The translations under genes were made by a program, and so were the position numbers. Below, one piece after another: positions 14,850 through 30,405 of a stretch of 64,000 bases of DNA. The notes beneath the pieces were generated by a model. The model was not told the origin of the DNA, searched no databases, and was given only the letters and a program-made list of their open reading frames with translations. The stretch is taken from the NCBI GenBank assembly GCA_963854835.1, contig OY978526.1:11859277-11923276 (forward strand), given 5' to 3'. This stretch comes from Megamerina dolium. Its lineage: Eukaryota; Arthropoda; Insecta; Diptera; Megamerinidae. Each line of letters starts with the position of its first letter. The first letter of the stretch is position 1.

Positions 14850-15726
14850 AATACACAAAAAGCAAAATCACAACAACAATATTAATAGCAAAGCAGTAGC
14901 TGCGTGGCTACTGCAGCTGTTGCCGTACTGCTGTTACGGCTACTGACTGCTGCTGCTGCTGCTGCTTGCTAATATATGTAGGCTTCCGGTAATTGAATTA
15001 AAATTTTTCCGATAGCTCTTCTTTCACCACTCAGAATTTGAAAACGTTTCACAGCTCAATCACAATACACATTTCAACACAGCTGTATGTAGTTTATTGT
15101 CGCTGCTTGTTGTGCGTTTGCTTGCTTATTTTCCTCGGTTCACCGCACAAATACTAACAAGTTGACTTTTGGAATCTACACAAAATATTCACTACAATAT
15201 CATGAAACAGAAACACAATTGATTTTCGAAAAAAGAGAAAACAATATTTTTTTTTGCTTTTACTATTTGCTGAGCTACTATTGAATGCCCGCTTGCTGCT
15301 TGCTACACATATGCTAAGTTGCTTGCAATTTATTTCATCGTCTATATGTAGGTATATTTACTACTGCAAAGTTGTTGCTTTTATTTACATGCTTGCGTTG
15401 CCAACTCTTTGAAATAATACTCTCTCTCTCTATTCATACTTTTTGACACATTACTATTTACATGATATTTATTTGTATAGGATGAATAATATAAAATTGA
15501 ATTGTTTTACGAATTTATTTTTCTTTCATACATATTCCTCAAGGTTCCTCTTTGTTTCGTATTCCTTCACAATGATGATGACATATGGAAACATAAAAAA
15601 AATATTTCGGCTCTAGTCGTGGATTCTTAAATAATGCACGGACATCTAAATAGGTGATTTATGGTTGTTTGTTGTGGAACGAGATGAAAACATAAAACTT
15701 CTTTGTTGTTTTCAATTATCTTTCTT

Positions 15727-16051
15727 AGGAATATACGGAATAAATAAACAAACAAAATAAACAGGAAATTTCACGAAAAATAAAATATAAGAAATATCAA
15801 CCTTTTCTCGAAATTATGTTTGAGCCGATCCATTATGTACATTATCAAATTTAAGTACAACTCATATAAAAACATAGACTCATATAAAAACATATTAGGG
15901 ATATACTGAATAAATAAACGAACAAAATAAACAGGAAATTTCACGAAAAATAAAATAAAAGAAATATCAACCTTTTCTCGAAATTATGTTTGAGTCGATC
16001 TATTATTTAAGTTCTCAAATTCAGGTACCACTCATATAAAAACATAGACAC
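15727..16051. repeat. Tandem duplication, two copies of about 170 bp
   Basis: Blocks 15727-15896 and 15897-16051 match almost base for base over ATAAACAGGAAATTTCACG and TATCAACCTTTTCTCGAAAT, with scattered substitutions and a divergent end. Confidence 0.85.
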
Positions 16052-16617
16052 AATGTTAAATTGCTTTTTTTTTTTAAATTGAATTTAACGGAAAATTCCC
16101 TTTTCGACAGTTACATTTGTATGGCAGAAATTCCTTAATTAGTCGATTTTCAATGAAAATGGTCAGGCTTGAAATGTTTGGTTGCGTAAAGATTGAGCGC
16201 AGCTGTAATGCTTCACAACATCATCCATATGTTTTATTTTTAACAAAACAAAAACACAACACACACATATACATTTATGCGTATTTTAAATATGTATCTC
16301 TAACTCGTGTTATAAACAAGTTTCTTATTAAAAAAAAAAAAAAAAATCATGTATACAATGGAAGTAATAATATTCAAATTTTATAACCGCAAAACATACA
16401 AAATATTGTTGAATTTGTGTTGATTACAGTGAGCACTGTCATTAGTGAATACTGCTTTCATTTAAAATTACACAACCCACACAATAAGAAATAGTTATGA
16501 AGCCCGATGAACTAGTAGTCACTAGTAATTTTCAGGTGTAAAATCTGAACTAAAATGTACAAAATATAACTAACCTGGTCCATCGCATAATTAATTTTTT
16601 TTTTTTTTTGTTTTTGC

Positions 16618-16995
16618 TGGACCAGAGAAGTCACATATGGATTTTGAGTCGCTCAACTCAAATTCATCGTCGTATTTCCGCCATCGTCCTCAATTTTCTT
16701 TCTAACCTGAAAAAATCTGCAAAAATAGACGAAAAACTTTGTTTTTTGCGGTTAACTATAACCTAAGGGTGAAGGCAGAAAGCCGAACACGGGTTTGAAT
16801 TCAAAGACCCAAAATCTATTTCATGGAATTTGTTCTATGTCCGAACTTACATTTTTTTTTACTGTAATAAAGCCACAAAAAATTGTTAAATATATTCTAT
16901 GGTCCAGAGAACTCATTGGATGGGATTTTAAGTCGCTAAATTTGAATTCATCGTCATATTTCTGCCATTGAGGGGTTTCTTTCTAAGCTCAACAA
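16618..16995. repeat. Diverged direct repeats, period about 280 bp
   Basis: A block around 16620-16712 and one around 16901-16993 share a CCAGAGAA start, then GTCGCT, AATTCATCGTC and TCTTTCTAA in the same order. A related piece occurs in the intron near 1450-1500 (CATATTTCCGC, TTTCTGACCTCAA), so this looks like an old dispersed repeat. Confidence 0.5.
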
Positions 16996-18240
16996 TAAGT
17001 TAGCATACTATTGTAATCCGATGTCAAACCCATTTGGTCTTAAAAAATAAATTATGGGTAATAACATTAAATTCGAACATTAAAATGATACAATGTTCCC
17101 AATTAAAAGTGCCAAGAACAGCAAATCGTCTATGATATGTAACCAACGTTGATATTCGCAAGCATTAAAAATAGACACAAGAAAAGAGATCAAAAACAAT
17201 CCTCCCCCGCGTTACAAAAATTTGAACTCCCATCTTCTTAATATAAATGAACTATCTTTGGGACGCTGTCTCCCATAGAAAGAATCACTTTTAGAGAGTC
17301 CACTGTAAACTCTGGTTTAGCGCTAAGGTGTGTTGATATAATCATGAATAATACATGGTGTAATACTAGTTTTTTAATTTGATTTCTTCTTCTTGTTTCG
17401 TGTAGTATACATAATTCCTCTTTCAATATACTCCACCACTTCATTATTAATTCTACATAATCATGATTCATTTGTATTTTTTTTTTTTTTTACTTTGAAT
17501 CAATCAGTTTTAAGAAGAAGATCCAAGAACAAGATATGAAATGACCTCGAAACTTATACACTAGTGGTAAAAAAAAAAATGTGTCACTAGATCTTGTTAA
17601 TTTCCCCTGATTGTTTCCTATCGAAGCGCGTCTTCGGCAAAGTGATAGATAAAAGGAAAATGTTGTAATGTTGTACAAGAAAGTGGTCTAAAAATTTATA
17701 GAATTAATTCTATACGAATTTTATCCTATACAGGTTTAAGAATTTCACTAAAAGTGAAGTGATTGGGTCAAATTATTTTCTCATTTATGTGTTGTGCATG
17801 TATCGAAACGCAATCGTGTTAGACAATTTGTTGTGCTACTCACAACTGTATAAATATATTTAAAAATATGGCTATATTTATATGCATTTTTTTTTTCTTT
17901 TTGCAAAATAAAACACACATAAATTGTATTTTTGTCTTTTGTCGTTTTTTTTTTCATTTTTATTTATTATTTTCATTTTTTCTTTGATTCACTGTATAAT
18001 AGTATTGTATTTAATATGGTAGTCATTATTTGTTAAATTATTTATATTATTTATTTATGTATATCTATATACTCATTTTAATGTATTGTGTGTATTCTGT
18101 TGTATATCTATGTATGTATGTATTTCTTTATTTGAATAATCTTACTTACTATATGGTTATATATTTTTGCATTGTATACATATTTTATGGCAAAAAAAAA
18201 CAGAAAAATTAAAAATAAAATAAAAAACAAATAAAAACTA

Positions 18241-18488
<248 letters not shown>

Positions 18489-21400
18489 CTTACACATATC
18501 AATTTTAAGCAATTTTATTATTATTTCTTCATATTATTTAAGAATATATAGTATATGAATTTCTAGACTATATATGTATTTACATACACGTACATATATT
18601 GTATATTAGATATAATTATAAATATAGTTGATTTCTATATGAATGCGTTTAGTTAATGCTTGTTTATGACAACTTTGTTTTTATATACTGATACATTTAG
18701 CAGAGCAATAACACCAATTATAATCAACCACAACTGTAATGAGATGACTGACATTGCTGACATATGCTGTTGCTGCTGCCATTTCATTTCAGTTGCGCCG
18801 CATAGTCATGCATTCATTATGCAAACACCACATTATGACAATGATGATTGTCGTTGTCGATTGCAGCAATCTTTTGTCATGAATTATGGGGCTTTGTTAA
18901 TTTGTATTTCTTACTATTATTGTTGTTGTTGTTATTGTTGTTTTATATTGATTTTTATTTTTATTTATTTTTTAGTTTTCTTATAAATTAATTACATTTT
19001 TATTTCAATTTATATCTAATCATTCGTTATTTATTTATTTATATATTGATATTTAAAAAGGGTAGCAGTTATCCATGGGAGGGCATTTACTAATTACATA
19101 CTGGCGCATATCTTGAAAAGCAAAAGAGTGAAGGGAGGATTAGCATATAATTATGCATGCATGTATATATTGAATTAGAGCTTCTAGAGCTAATTAAATA
19201 ATCAAATTACTCGGATGTGGAACTATTCCACAACGATGCGACGCATAATATAAATAAAAAATTTTAATTTACATTTATGAATGAATGACTGTGAATATTT
19301 ACATTCTTGAAGCGTCTTGTCGTTTTTGTGCTGGCATCCATAGTTTTAATGTATAAGTGGATAAGTCAAATAACATGGATATTACATGTCATGAATTCAT
19401 AAATTAATGGAACTGATTCAATGAAATTAATATGAAAATTTCCTATTGAATGATTAAACGATTGATCGAATATTATTAAGTGGTTAATAATCGGGAAAAA
19501 CGATTACTAAATAAATATTAAACGGTTAAACGAATATTTGCATTAGTCGAATAATCTCAACAGCTCTAGAATGTATGCACACGCGCGTGTAAGTATGGAA
19601 TATATATAGAAATATATGTGTCAGTGTATGCGTGCTCTGTTTACATCATGTTTTTTAGTAGTCATCATTGAGTAATATTTGATTCATTTTTTTTTTCTCA
19701 TATTAATGAACATTTATTAAATTGTTTTTTTTTTAATTTTATATTTTATATCAATATGTAAAATTATATTTATTATATATTTGTATGTAAGTATAAGCAT
19801 TATATTAGTAGGTATGTATGTATATATGAAAGTAGGTTAGTTTGAAAAAAAAATGCGTATATTCTATTTCCTTTTCTTCTCTTCTGATAATCATATAAAA
19901 TAAACAGAATAATAATAAAGAAATATTTAAAATAAACTTATAAATTATTTAACATTTTGTTAAAGCATATATGTATGTATGCATGTGTAAAAAAATTGTA
20001 TAAAAAATTAAAAATTAATAATAAAAAATACAAGAAATTAATATATGCATGAGATTATTGTACGTGAATTTTTGTGAGTATGACACAACAAGTGGGTAGA
20101 AAGTGATGGAAAATTTTATTTTTATTTTTCCCCAGCGCATTTCAATTTGTAAAATTTTTAATACAATACAATGGAAATTTATAAAAACTACATATGATAT
20201 TTTGCGATAATGAAGCTACGTTCAAGTTTGCATCACCACATATCGTCACGTGAGGAATTAAGCTTGATTTTGGCACAGTTTTCATCACTAAATGGTCGAC
20301 ATTTCCAATATTACTGAGTCATAGAATAGAAAATGTGTAAATTGAAATTGAGAAATTGATCATAATTATTAAATTGCTGTCAGATTCATATCCATTTGGA
20401 TGAATTATCGAATGTTACGACAATCCTTATTATTCGCATTTCTATTAAATCATATTCATAAATTGAGCATATACACGAAACACACATTATTAACGAAACT
20501 CTGTATAGCTAAAATTAATTCATTACATAATATAAGTTGTTCATTTCTCACCAAGAGTGATAGAAAAAAAGAGAAGATCAGAGAGGATTTTTCCCAGTTG
20601 TAACGTGATAGTGGTTCAGCTGCGAGAGCATATTACAAAATGGCGAACACGTAGAAAAAGAGAAATGTAAACAATGCAGAATAGTGAATGAATAATACAA
20701 CTCTTGGTACTACTATTATGTCACAATCTGTCAAATTCACTGAGAGCCGATTAGCGGAAAAAGAAGGGCGCACCCTTAGTTTCTGTGTTCTGTGATTTCT
20801 CACTATACCTCTCTTTCTGAGACATCTGTCACTGTGATTCACAAATGTCTCTCATTTTACACTGGTATATTTATACCACTGAAATAATGGCAAAAAATTT
20901 GCGAATTAAGGAAAATTATATGTAATAAAAATTACATTGTGATGTTACCATCTTGTTGAATATGCCACCAATTAAATAGTACTTAAATTGTGTATTTATA
21001 GATTTATTCTCTATTTAAAAAAAAAAAAATTTTATTGTTAATATGATCAAATATATGGATTTAGTGTATATTCGGTAATAATTTTTGGCTACGTCGCTAC
21101 AATGTATCAAGCATTATGGATTGAAGTAATCTTATAAAAGTTTCTTAAGGGCTTTCTTAGTCCAATGGTCTATAAAATTTTAAGGAAAAAAAATCAATTA
21201 TCAATTATCAATCAATTTCAACTACACAATAAGATTTAAAGATATTTATAAATAGAATAAATAGTTGAATATTTTGTTACACAAATTAGTCAATTTTAAA
21301 CGTTCGTGTGACATTGATGATATTACTTTTGTAGAATTTTATAATAGAAGAGTGTCGAAAGCATCGCCAAACCACATGGTTGGCACAATTTGAACAAATT

Positions 21401-22097
21401 AAAAATAATAAATTTGAGTTTGCCGCAAAAACAAATAATATTGCATTGATCGAGTCGTGGCAATTTTACAGCCGATAATTGATCTAACAAATGTCTCAGT
21501 ACATTCGAGTCGATAATCGATGCTATTCGATTTCCATGATACATCACATACAAATTTATAAATGACTAATTTTGACTATTTCGGTAATTTTGGCCATTGT
21601 AGTCAATATATTTTTCGGATTCAAATGAAACCAAAAAAAAAAAAAATCATAAATTCGACAAACTTTTTCCACAAATTCTACGTCTTCCGCGATTACCCAA
21701 TTATCTCAGTGTGTTTATATCCGAATATAGCTCAGCAAATGTGTACACAAATGAAATGTAAAATACTAAAGCAATTGTAATATAATAGAAATGAAATGGA
21801 TAAATACAAAAAATGTATGCAATTATATATGAATATGTAGATTTATGTATGCATTAACTTACACATATACATATACGATGGTAGTGTATAGATGTATGCA
21901 TCGTATTTGTAAATTATCGTTATGATAATTATATATGTATGTATGGATATATTCGTACGTATATATATTTATAATATAAATTTAATACTAAATACTTATT
22001 ACTATGTAATTAGTATTACTGCACTATAAATTAATCTTGCGTATTTATGTATATGTTTTGTATGTACCTATATCTTATCGTTCTTACATCAACACCA

Positions 22098-22372
<275 letters not shown>

Positions 22373-22922
22373 TGGCTATGATGACACAAATTACTTTCAT
22401 TATTTATTAACTAAGTTTATATTTATATTTATATATAAATATAGTACCCTTCAATAGTACTCTTCTTTTATTTTGCAAATTTTTCCTTATCAATAAATAT
22501 CATATGCCCCAAATAAGATAGTCGTCGTATATCATTGAAAACCAAAAATCACATTAACTTTGAAATTAGTATTGGTGTTGCTATTGCTATTGTTGCTAGC
22601 GTTTTGAAATTTGTAGCTGCATAGAAATTTTTATAATTTTTTTTTTTTAGTTTTTAGTTGCAATTCTTGCATAAAAAAAATCAAAAAATTGAAATTTGTA
22701 ATTATTTGCACATTATTCGAGATTTTTCTGCTATTTTTTTTTTTTTAATTTTTACATAGTTTATGGTCACTTCCTCGGTTACGAGCACGATATTCATTCA
22801 CATAAAATACGGAGAGGGAAAAAAAAGAGACAAATTGGTGAGATGTGATGCAAATTTTTATTGTTGATTCTATAAAACAATCAAAATTTATATCACCTCC
22901 TTGCAAATGTCAGTATCTCTCA

Positions 22923-22954
<32 letters not shown>

Positions 22955-24734
22955 TTTATATGGACGAATATCGTCTACATAATCCACGAAAACATGTTTG
23001 CTTTCATATTTATATATGTATACTATGTATTGTATATATATAAAATTTTGATTGATATTTTTGTTGCTTATTAATTTAATACTTAAATTGCTTTTGTTTT
23101 TACTTTCAGTGTCATTTCATTTCATATTTTTTATAAATTCACTCATTACAACATACACATACATCGCTGCCATCAAATATGAATTATAGTATTATTATTA
23201 CATCCATGTATGTATGTATGTATGTATGTTTGTATGTATATATGCACTTACTACTAATATATTAATACTAATGTTATGTGATATTATAAAAATAAAAAAT
23301 AAAATTTGTAAATTTGAGGGGATTTTCTTAAATATAATAGCAGCAGAAGGGTTTTTAATTCAATGCATTGATCCAAAATACAGCTTTGTATGTAAACAAA
23401 ATAGACAAAAAAAAAAAAGCAAAGTTTAAATTATATCAAACTTTAATTATACAATATAAAATTTTAAATTAATTCGTTGTGTTTATATTTTTGTTACAAT
23501 TAACACTGACTATAATAAAATTGTTGAAAACGTTAAAAAACAAAATTAAGCATTTTTCTTTAGATTTCTTCTTCTTCTTAATTGCACATTCAAAAAGAGA
23601 TTTCTTTCTGTTCACATACATATAGATTTTTTTTTTTTTTTTTTAATATTATATATACAAAAATAATTGTGTTTCTTCTCTATGCATGCATATATATACA
23701 GTGTGTAATATTCAAAAAACATTAAAAGAAATACAAAAAAAAAAAAAAACATAAAAGGTATTTAATAATTATGATGCAAATGAAACAACAAAGTTACAAA
23801 TAATATAATACAAAGAATGAGAGAAAAATTAATCAATAACAAACAAATAAAAACAAAACAATAACTAATTTTTCCGAAAACGCAAAATCTGCTGTTGAGT
23901 ATTTGTGCATTGTGATGCTTAAATGTAGCTAGGTTTATATTTTCCACTGTGTAATTACTATATCGTGTGTGTGTGTAGATGAGAACGTGAAAGTTATTAT
24001 TATTACTTATATTTTTGTATATATTTAGTATATTTTTTGTGTACTTTTGTGTGAATTTTTCATCAATATTGATTGCAATTTTTTTTTTATTTTAATTTGT
24101 ATTATTCCATTACGAGCTATATTAAAAGCAAATAAAAAGAACATATAACTCATATAACAATAGTCAATAAAAAGAAAATTCAATAGAAATAAAAATATAA
24201 AGTAAGAGCAAAAAAAAAAAAAAAAAAACTGGTCTAATGTTCATCATGATGAAATTATCAAGTCTTTCAAATTGAGAGCAAATATTGAACAAGCACTTTA
24301 AAATGTACTTTTCCCCCAACAACGAAAAAATAAAGAGGTTGGCAATACTAAACATTTTTCGTTAAAAATTTCAATTCATTTGTCAACTGTTTTTTTTTTT
24401 AAACTTTTGTGCAACCAACAATTTTACTAAATAAATATAGATATATCATCATCACCACATATAGCACATTTAATAATTTCATCATGCATTTGAATAATTG
24501 TAAATTATATAAAATTATATATATATAAAAAATTTTAAGACTTTCGTCAATTTATCCATTCTTTGATTGATGGTCAAATGTCAAAATAAATCTAATCTAT
24601 GCAATTAATAATAAAATACTAATACTTATCTACATATGTGATGATAATTTGCCATTCGAATTCTAATTCTATAAGTGGTAAGTTATACACAACACATGTA
24701 TGTATATAGTAAATAGTACTTAAAAGTAAAATGT

Positions 24735-27700
24735 TTAATTAACCATTAATGTGTGCGATTCCATAGGTGCTGCCGAATCGTACAATGTATCAGTATCCTG
24801 TGTAGGTTCACCTTGCAGCTGGCATTGATTCGATAATGTACCAGCTCCGCAATCACAAAAGAATCTACAAATTGTAACAATCATTATAATACCGAATGCC
24901 GAAGCAAAAAATTTAACCAAAACCCACCGATCGTGTCTAATGAATTCAACATCATGTCCTGCATGGCAATTTTTAATACAATTCACACAAATCGCATTGC
25001 GATCGGTGGTATTGCATGTCTGACAACGATAGAAATCATGCATCGGAAATGATGTATAGCTGCTTATCTTGTACAGACACTGACCGCCCGATACTGCCTT
25101 CTCCACTTCGTCCTCATTGTTGAATATATTATTGCCTCGCGTTATCGGTTGTACACCACTGGCCAGGCACAAGCCGCCAAACTTATTCTTAAAGATTTGA
25201 TTCGCCTCCAGTGTGGCTGTGGCATTATTTGTTATCTCAACACCAGCCGCTTGGCCATCATAAATGCGATTGCGTTTGAGTATGGGATGTGATTGTGTGG
25301 AAATGAGTACACCAGCTTGGGTGTTACGAAATATATCGTTCTCTTCCAGTATGCCCTTGCCACCATTAAATATACAAATGCCACCATCGCGACCATCATA
25401 GATTTTATTACGTTTCAGCGTCGGATTCGAATCGGTCTTAATCCACACACCGGCCATGGCATTATCAAAGATCTCATTCATTTCCAGCAAGCCGAGGCCA
25501 CCGTTGTAGACAAGAACACCACCATTTTGGCCACCCCATATTTTATTTCCACGTATAACCGGATTGCTGCCAGTGCGTATCTGAACACCCGAATACAAAT
25601 GATTGAATATATCATTGTCCTCGAGCTTGCCATGACCGTTGTCGTAGAAGTATACGCCCACCTAAGCAAAGCAATGAGATGCATAAAAATCGAACCAACA
25701 TCAAGGAAATCACTCATTATTTACCTGCTTGCCCGAATGAATGCGATTACGTCGTAGCACCGGCGTACTCCCAGTCGTTATCCATACGCCTGCCAATGTG
25801 TTCGAGTACACCTCATTCTCTTCAATCAATCCTTGGCCCTTTTCATGCACATAGATGCCACCATGTTGACCATGGTGTATTTTATTGTGTCGCACAATCG
25901 GATCACTATTTGTGCGTATCTGTATGCCAGCCAAGGCATTGCCATAGATATTATTGTGCTCGATCAAACCACGTCCTTCACCAAATATATAGACTCCACC
26001 CTGGTGGCCATTATATATTTCATTCTTACGTATAGTCGGATTACTATTCGAAGTTATCCACACGCCTAGAATGAAATGATACAAATTCAGCCGCACTTGC
26101 ATGCAATAATGCGCGAGTCATACTTACCGGCAAAATTATTCGAATGTATACGATTCTCAATGAATTGTCCCAAACCAGTTTCGTGCACATAAATGCCACC
26201 AGTCTGCCCATGATGTATTTCACACTTCACCACTGTGGGATTGGCACCGGCTTTAACCTCAAAACCAGCTATGCGATTATTGTGTATATCGTTCTTCTCA
26301 AAATAACCCTAAAGAAAGCAATAACATATGATACAACCACTCCTTTATAGCCGCAAGAAACTTACCATTCCATTTTCAAATGTAAATATGCCCACATCAC
26401 GTCCATGATGTATATGATTCTCACGCATTATGGGACTGGCGAAATTCTTAACCCAAATGCCCGCCAATGCGTTACGGCTTATTTCATTGTGCTCATAGGT
26501 ACCCTGGGCATAGTCGGTCACATAGAGGCCAACATTTTCACAATCACTAATATCACAATTGCGTATAACCGGATTGGCATTTACACCACCGACACACACT
26601 GCCGCACCCACAACCGATGTACTACGTATAAGACAATTGTCTATAGTTGGCGATGAATTCTCACCAATGTCCAGACAATAGTGTTTATGATGTGATACAG
26701 TCGAATGCACATCGGGTGTGAATTTCAATGTTAAATATCCGAGATATGCATATTTTGCACCCTCGACAAACATCACCGTCGAACCGGCCTCTCGCTCTAG
26801 AATAACCGATTCGGCAACATTACCAGCGGCAGCACCGATCAACGCCACATCCGAATCAATAAATAGATATTCACCCTTATAGACTCCAGCATGAAGGAAT
26901 ATTAATGAACCAGGATACTCGGTTGGCGGTACATTGTCATCGTACATATTAGTCAATGTTCCGGTATTGGTGGTACTAGCACCACCGCCAGCACCAGATG
27001 ATGCAGCTGCTGCTGCTGCTCCTCCTCTGTCCTCCGGGTAGTCGAGTGCGCTTTGAACAGTGCTGAAGAAAACTATACTGCGGCCGGGATAATGTTTATC
27101 CTGCAATGAACACATGCATCAAGTCAATAGATCATCAAGTTGAGAAAATCACACTTCTTACCTGATAGCCCGGCCTTACATGTACGCCCCTGTACAACTG
27201 ACGGAAACTTTCCTTCCATGGATTCGAGTATTCTGACTCTTCGGGTTTCTCGAATACGAATTTACACACTTCGGTATTAAACAACGGCATATCGTATTCG
27301 AATACTGACTGAAATAGGCGCTTCCAAAGCTCCGTATCGTTGGCAATGGTGTTGAAACGTTTGCAAACCAGTGTCACACGACACAAATCCTGTTCGTAGA
27401 GATAGGAAAAAATTGCCAGCAAAACCTCGTCAGGCAACTCGTATTGCAAGTATTGAGCGGCAGTTAGTCCCGAGCTGGAGCTACTCGCTGAGCCAGTCAT
27501 CATAGGTGCCGAGTCGTTACCCTGATTGTACAAGCGACGCGAGCGCTTGCGTGCCGGCAACATGAAACTATTATCGTCTGTGGCTGCAGCTCCACCTATT
27601 GGAAGGTCGCTACAATGCTGCTGCGGTATAGAACTGTGTACGGTGTGCGGCGGTGCCAGAGGAGCACCTGTTGTAGGGGCATTATTTACGGGAAAAGTGG

Positions 27701-28930
27701 CACTGGTTGATGGGGCCTGCACAATAGCGGAAGAGGATGACGAACTGCCACTAATAATAGGCGGTGAAGAACAAGTTGAGGGCGAGTTCGAGGGCGACAT
27801 TGTCAATGTAACTTGCCCGGGTAAAGATGTGGAGGCAGTAGTAGGGGCATTTAAAGAGCTGCTGGTGCACCATTGTTCGTGATTTGCGGGCAGTTTGCGT
27901 CGTAGATCATATGGCGATTGATGATAGCAACCAGCATTTGTTGTTGCTGCTGCTGCTGCAGCTGCAGCGGCGGCGGCTGCAGCAGATGTGGAAGCTATGG
28001 AAGCAATTGTAGAGGTTGTTGCCAATACAGAAGCTGAATATGTGCCGCTGGTGCCTGAGAAATATAACAATTTAATTGTCAAAATCGTTTTACACAATCG
28101 CAAAGGCTACACTACTTACCTGGAGTATTGTTTAGATTTGAGGACACGTTGTTACTGTTGGATGCATGAGCATTTGGACTGGTCAATGAGCTTGTGCTAG
28201 GCGAATCGCTAGTGTCCATTGTGTGTGCACCCATAGCAACAGAGTCTGATGCAACATTACTGTATAGGTTAAACAGAGCGGGACCCGAAGCTGACATCGT
28301 TGAAGACGATGATGATGATGATGATGTTGAAAAAATGTTAGCACCCATACCACTACAATTAGCGGCACTACCAGAATCAGCGCCGCCATTCGTAGAACTT
28401 AATGCAGGGAGAGCAAATGAGCAGGAAGCACCACCAGAATAACTCCTGGTTGGAGTTGAAAATGAGGCGCCCGATGAATTTAAAAAATCGGAGGATGTAT
28501 TATCAGCAGATGGTGTCGGCGGTCTTGCATTACCGCTGTTAGCTGGTGTAGAAGTGGTTGACGGTGACACAGGCAATGTAGACGATGATGTCGAATTCAA
28601 TGATGAATTCAATTGGCTGGTAGATGATGAGGCGGAAGCAGCAGTTGCTGGTGCAGCTAAGCCTGCACTGTTAGCTGTAGTCGTTGCACTGCCATTACTT
28701 TGCATTGAAACATTTGCGCTTGATGCAGCTCCAGCAGCAGGCATATTCTGTTGCATTGGATCCATTATGTTACCTAGCGTATAATAAATGTTTAGTTAAA
28801 TTTACTACATAGCACTTTAGAATACATTTTGCATACCTGTAGGTCGGTTCGGTAGAGCAATACGATTGGCACCTTTTCGCCTGGAACGCCGGACATACGA
28901 GCGCGACGAAGTAAACGAAGCACTGGGCAT
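24735..28930 (-). CDS. FBXO11: F-box only protein 11, substrate receptor of an SCF ubiquitin ligase
   Basis: Coding exons on the minus strand: 28930-28837, 28773-28120, 28054-27162, 27100-26366, 26308-26128, 26065-25725, 25661-24928 and 24864-24735, total 1253 residues with all phases agreeing. The first exon ([20 protein letters not shown]) was placed from its ATG, GT donor and phase. Residues 1-450 are Ser/Ala/Thr/Asn-rich with an alanine run. The F-box begins near 456 ([13 protein letters not shown]) and binds Skp1. About 640-1155 is a right-handed beta-helix of repeated units with G-G-(I/V)-x-(I/V) and N-x-I-x-x-(N/G) patterns. A UBR-type zinc finger follows ([16 protein letters not shown], then FFCDCGAG), ending HTLMVN. 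FBXO11 targets BCL6, CDT2 and Blimp-1 family proteins in animals; the worm orthologue is DRE-1. Intron 24865-24927 is 63 nt with no in-frame stop (see findings). The family call is certain. Confidence 0.96.
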
Positions 28931-30405
28931 TTTATCTTATGTGTGATCAGGTTATTTTTCCTTAGTAACTGTATCTCATCGAAAGTATTTTATGCAAAGG
29001 TAATTATCATTGAAGTATGTACGAATAATAGGAATGCACGGCACAATTCGTGTTAATAAATTTCCGATCACTATGTATTTTTGCTATATGAGTAAATTGT
29101 AGTTAGTCATTATTTAATTACAGACGTCGATGTACGGTAATTTTAGTGAACATCGTCCATCACAACCAACCCTATTATTTTGACAAAATGTGACATACAC
29201 ATACACCATACATTGAGTGATTAACCGTGGCGGTTACCCCAATTGGATTTCCTTTTTCTTATATTCCCTGAAAATTTCGGCTTAAACACTTTTATTCATT
29301 TTTTTTTCTGTATGATACCTATTTAGAAATATTTTCCACTTTCAATCACTTTTCGTATATTTTCTATTTTGTTTTATTTCATACTAATTAATTTCTATAC
29401 TTTATTCACAGGGTTCTCGATTTAGAAATGCAAAAAAAAAAAAAAATTAAGGAACTTCGTACGCCATTTTCAATTCAATTCTTTCTTTTTTCATGAACTT
29501 ATTTTTTGAAGTTCTCTGACAGCAGCCACTGTAGCCGTAGTCGACGACGTTGTTGTCAACTCCACTGCTACTCTAGCGTATTTCCTTTCTAAATGTATTT
29601 GTTGTTTGTTGCGTTTTTCAGTTGCTTCGTTTTCGTTTTCGTTTATTTGTTCCTTTCCTGTGTATACTGTGTGTATCCGTGTGTGTGTGTGATGTTCAAA
29701 TGCACACGACTTTTGTTTTCGTTTTATTTACACGGCATTGAATTGTCCGCTTCCCCATTGATAGCACATGGGTTAAAGTAGCTAAATACAATTATCGCAC
29801 TAATATAACTTACTCACTCTGACCCATAGATTTTGTAATGAATTATTCAATTGTTTTATATTTGCCTTGTTCCTTTGTTCGTCTGGTAGCAAATGAAAAA
29901 AACTGCTTTTCGGTCATATACAAGAACAATTTTCTTCACAATTTCCAATTCATATCACTACCCAAATTTGCAAAAAATGCACGCACACACACATCCTTTT
30001 ATTAAAAACTAACAAAATTCTAATTTATGTATATCTATTTTATTTAACTTGCACTACTTTTAAACAAGGAACCAATTTTTCATCTGAGACAGCGGATTTT
30101 AGGTTGACTCAGTACTAAAGTCAAGTAGATAAATAATTGTAATACTAAAATAGTGTTGTGCATTATGTGAAATGTCAAAATTGTAACGGTTATTTTGGAT
30201 TTGAGACCTGTGCTAATTGGTATAGAGTACCCGAGTATTGTTTTTTTTATGCTGTAAGCACAACAACGACGAAAGGCGAACTTCGCTTTTGAGCGTGACG
30301 CCGTTGTCAAAAATATTCGTCGTGCAATTTCGCTCACTTAAACATAATAAGGCGACAGCAATAACAGCTGATTTATTCCTTGTCAATATAAAAGTACTTA
30401 TACAC
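28931..30405. other. 5' flank and probable untranslated exon of FBXO11
   Basis: Between the FBXO11 start codon and the jockey fragment there is AT-rich DNA with pyrimidine runs and a (GT)n stretch near 29675. An upstream non-coding exon is likely, but I could not place a transcription start. No gene seen. Confidence 0.35.

Noticed and set aside
27526..27882. 118-codon plus-strand frame within FBXO11
   Set aside because: Antisense shadow of the Ser/Thr-rich exon, no independent features.
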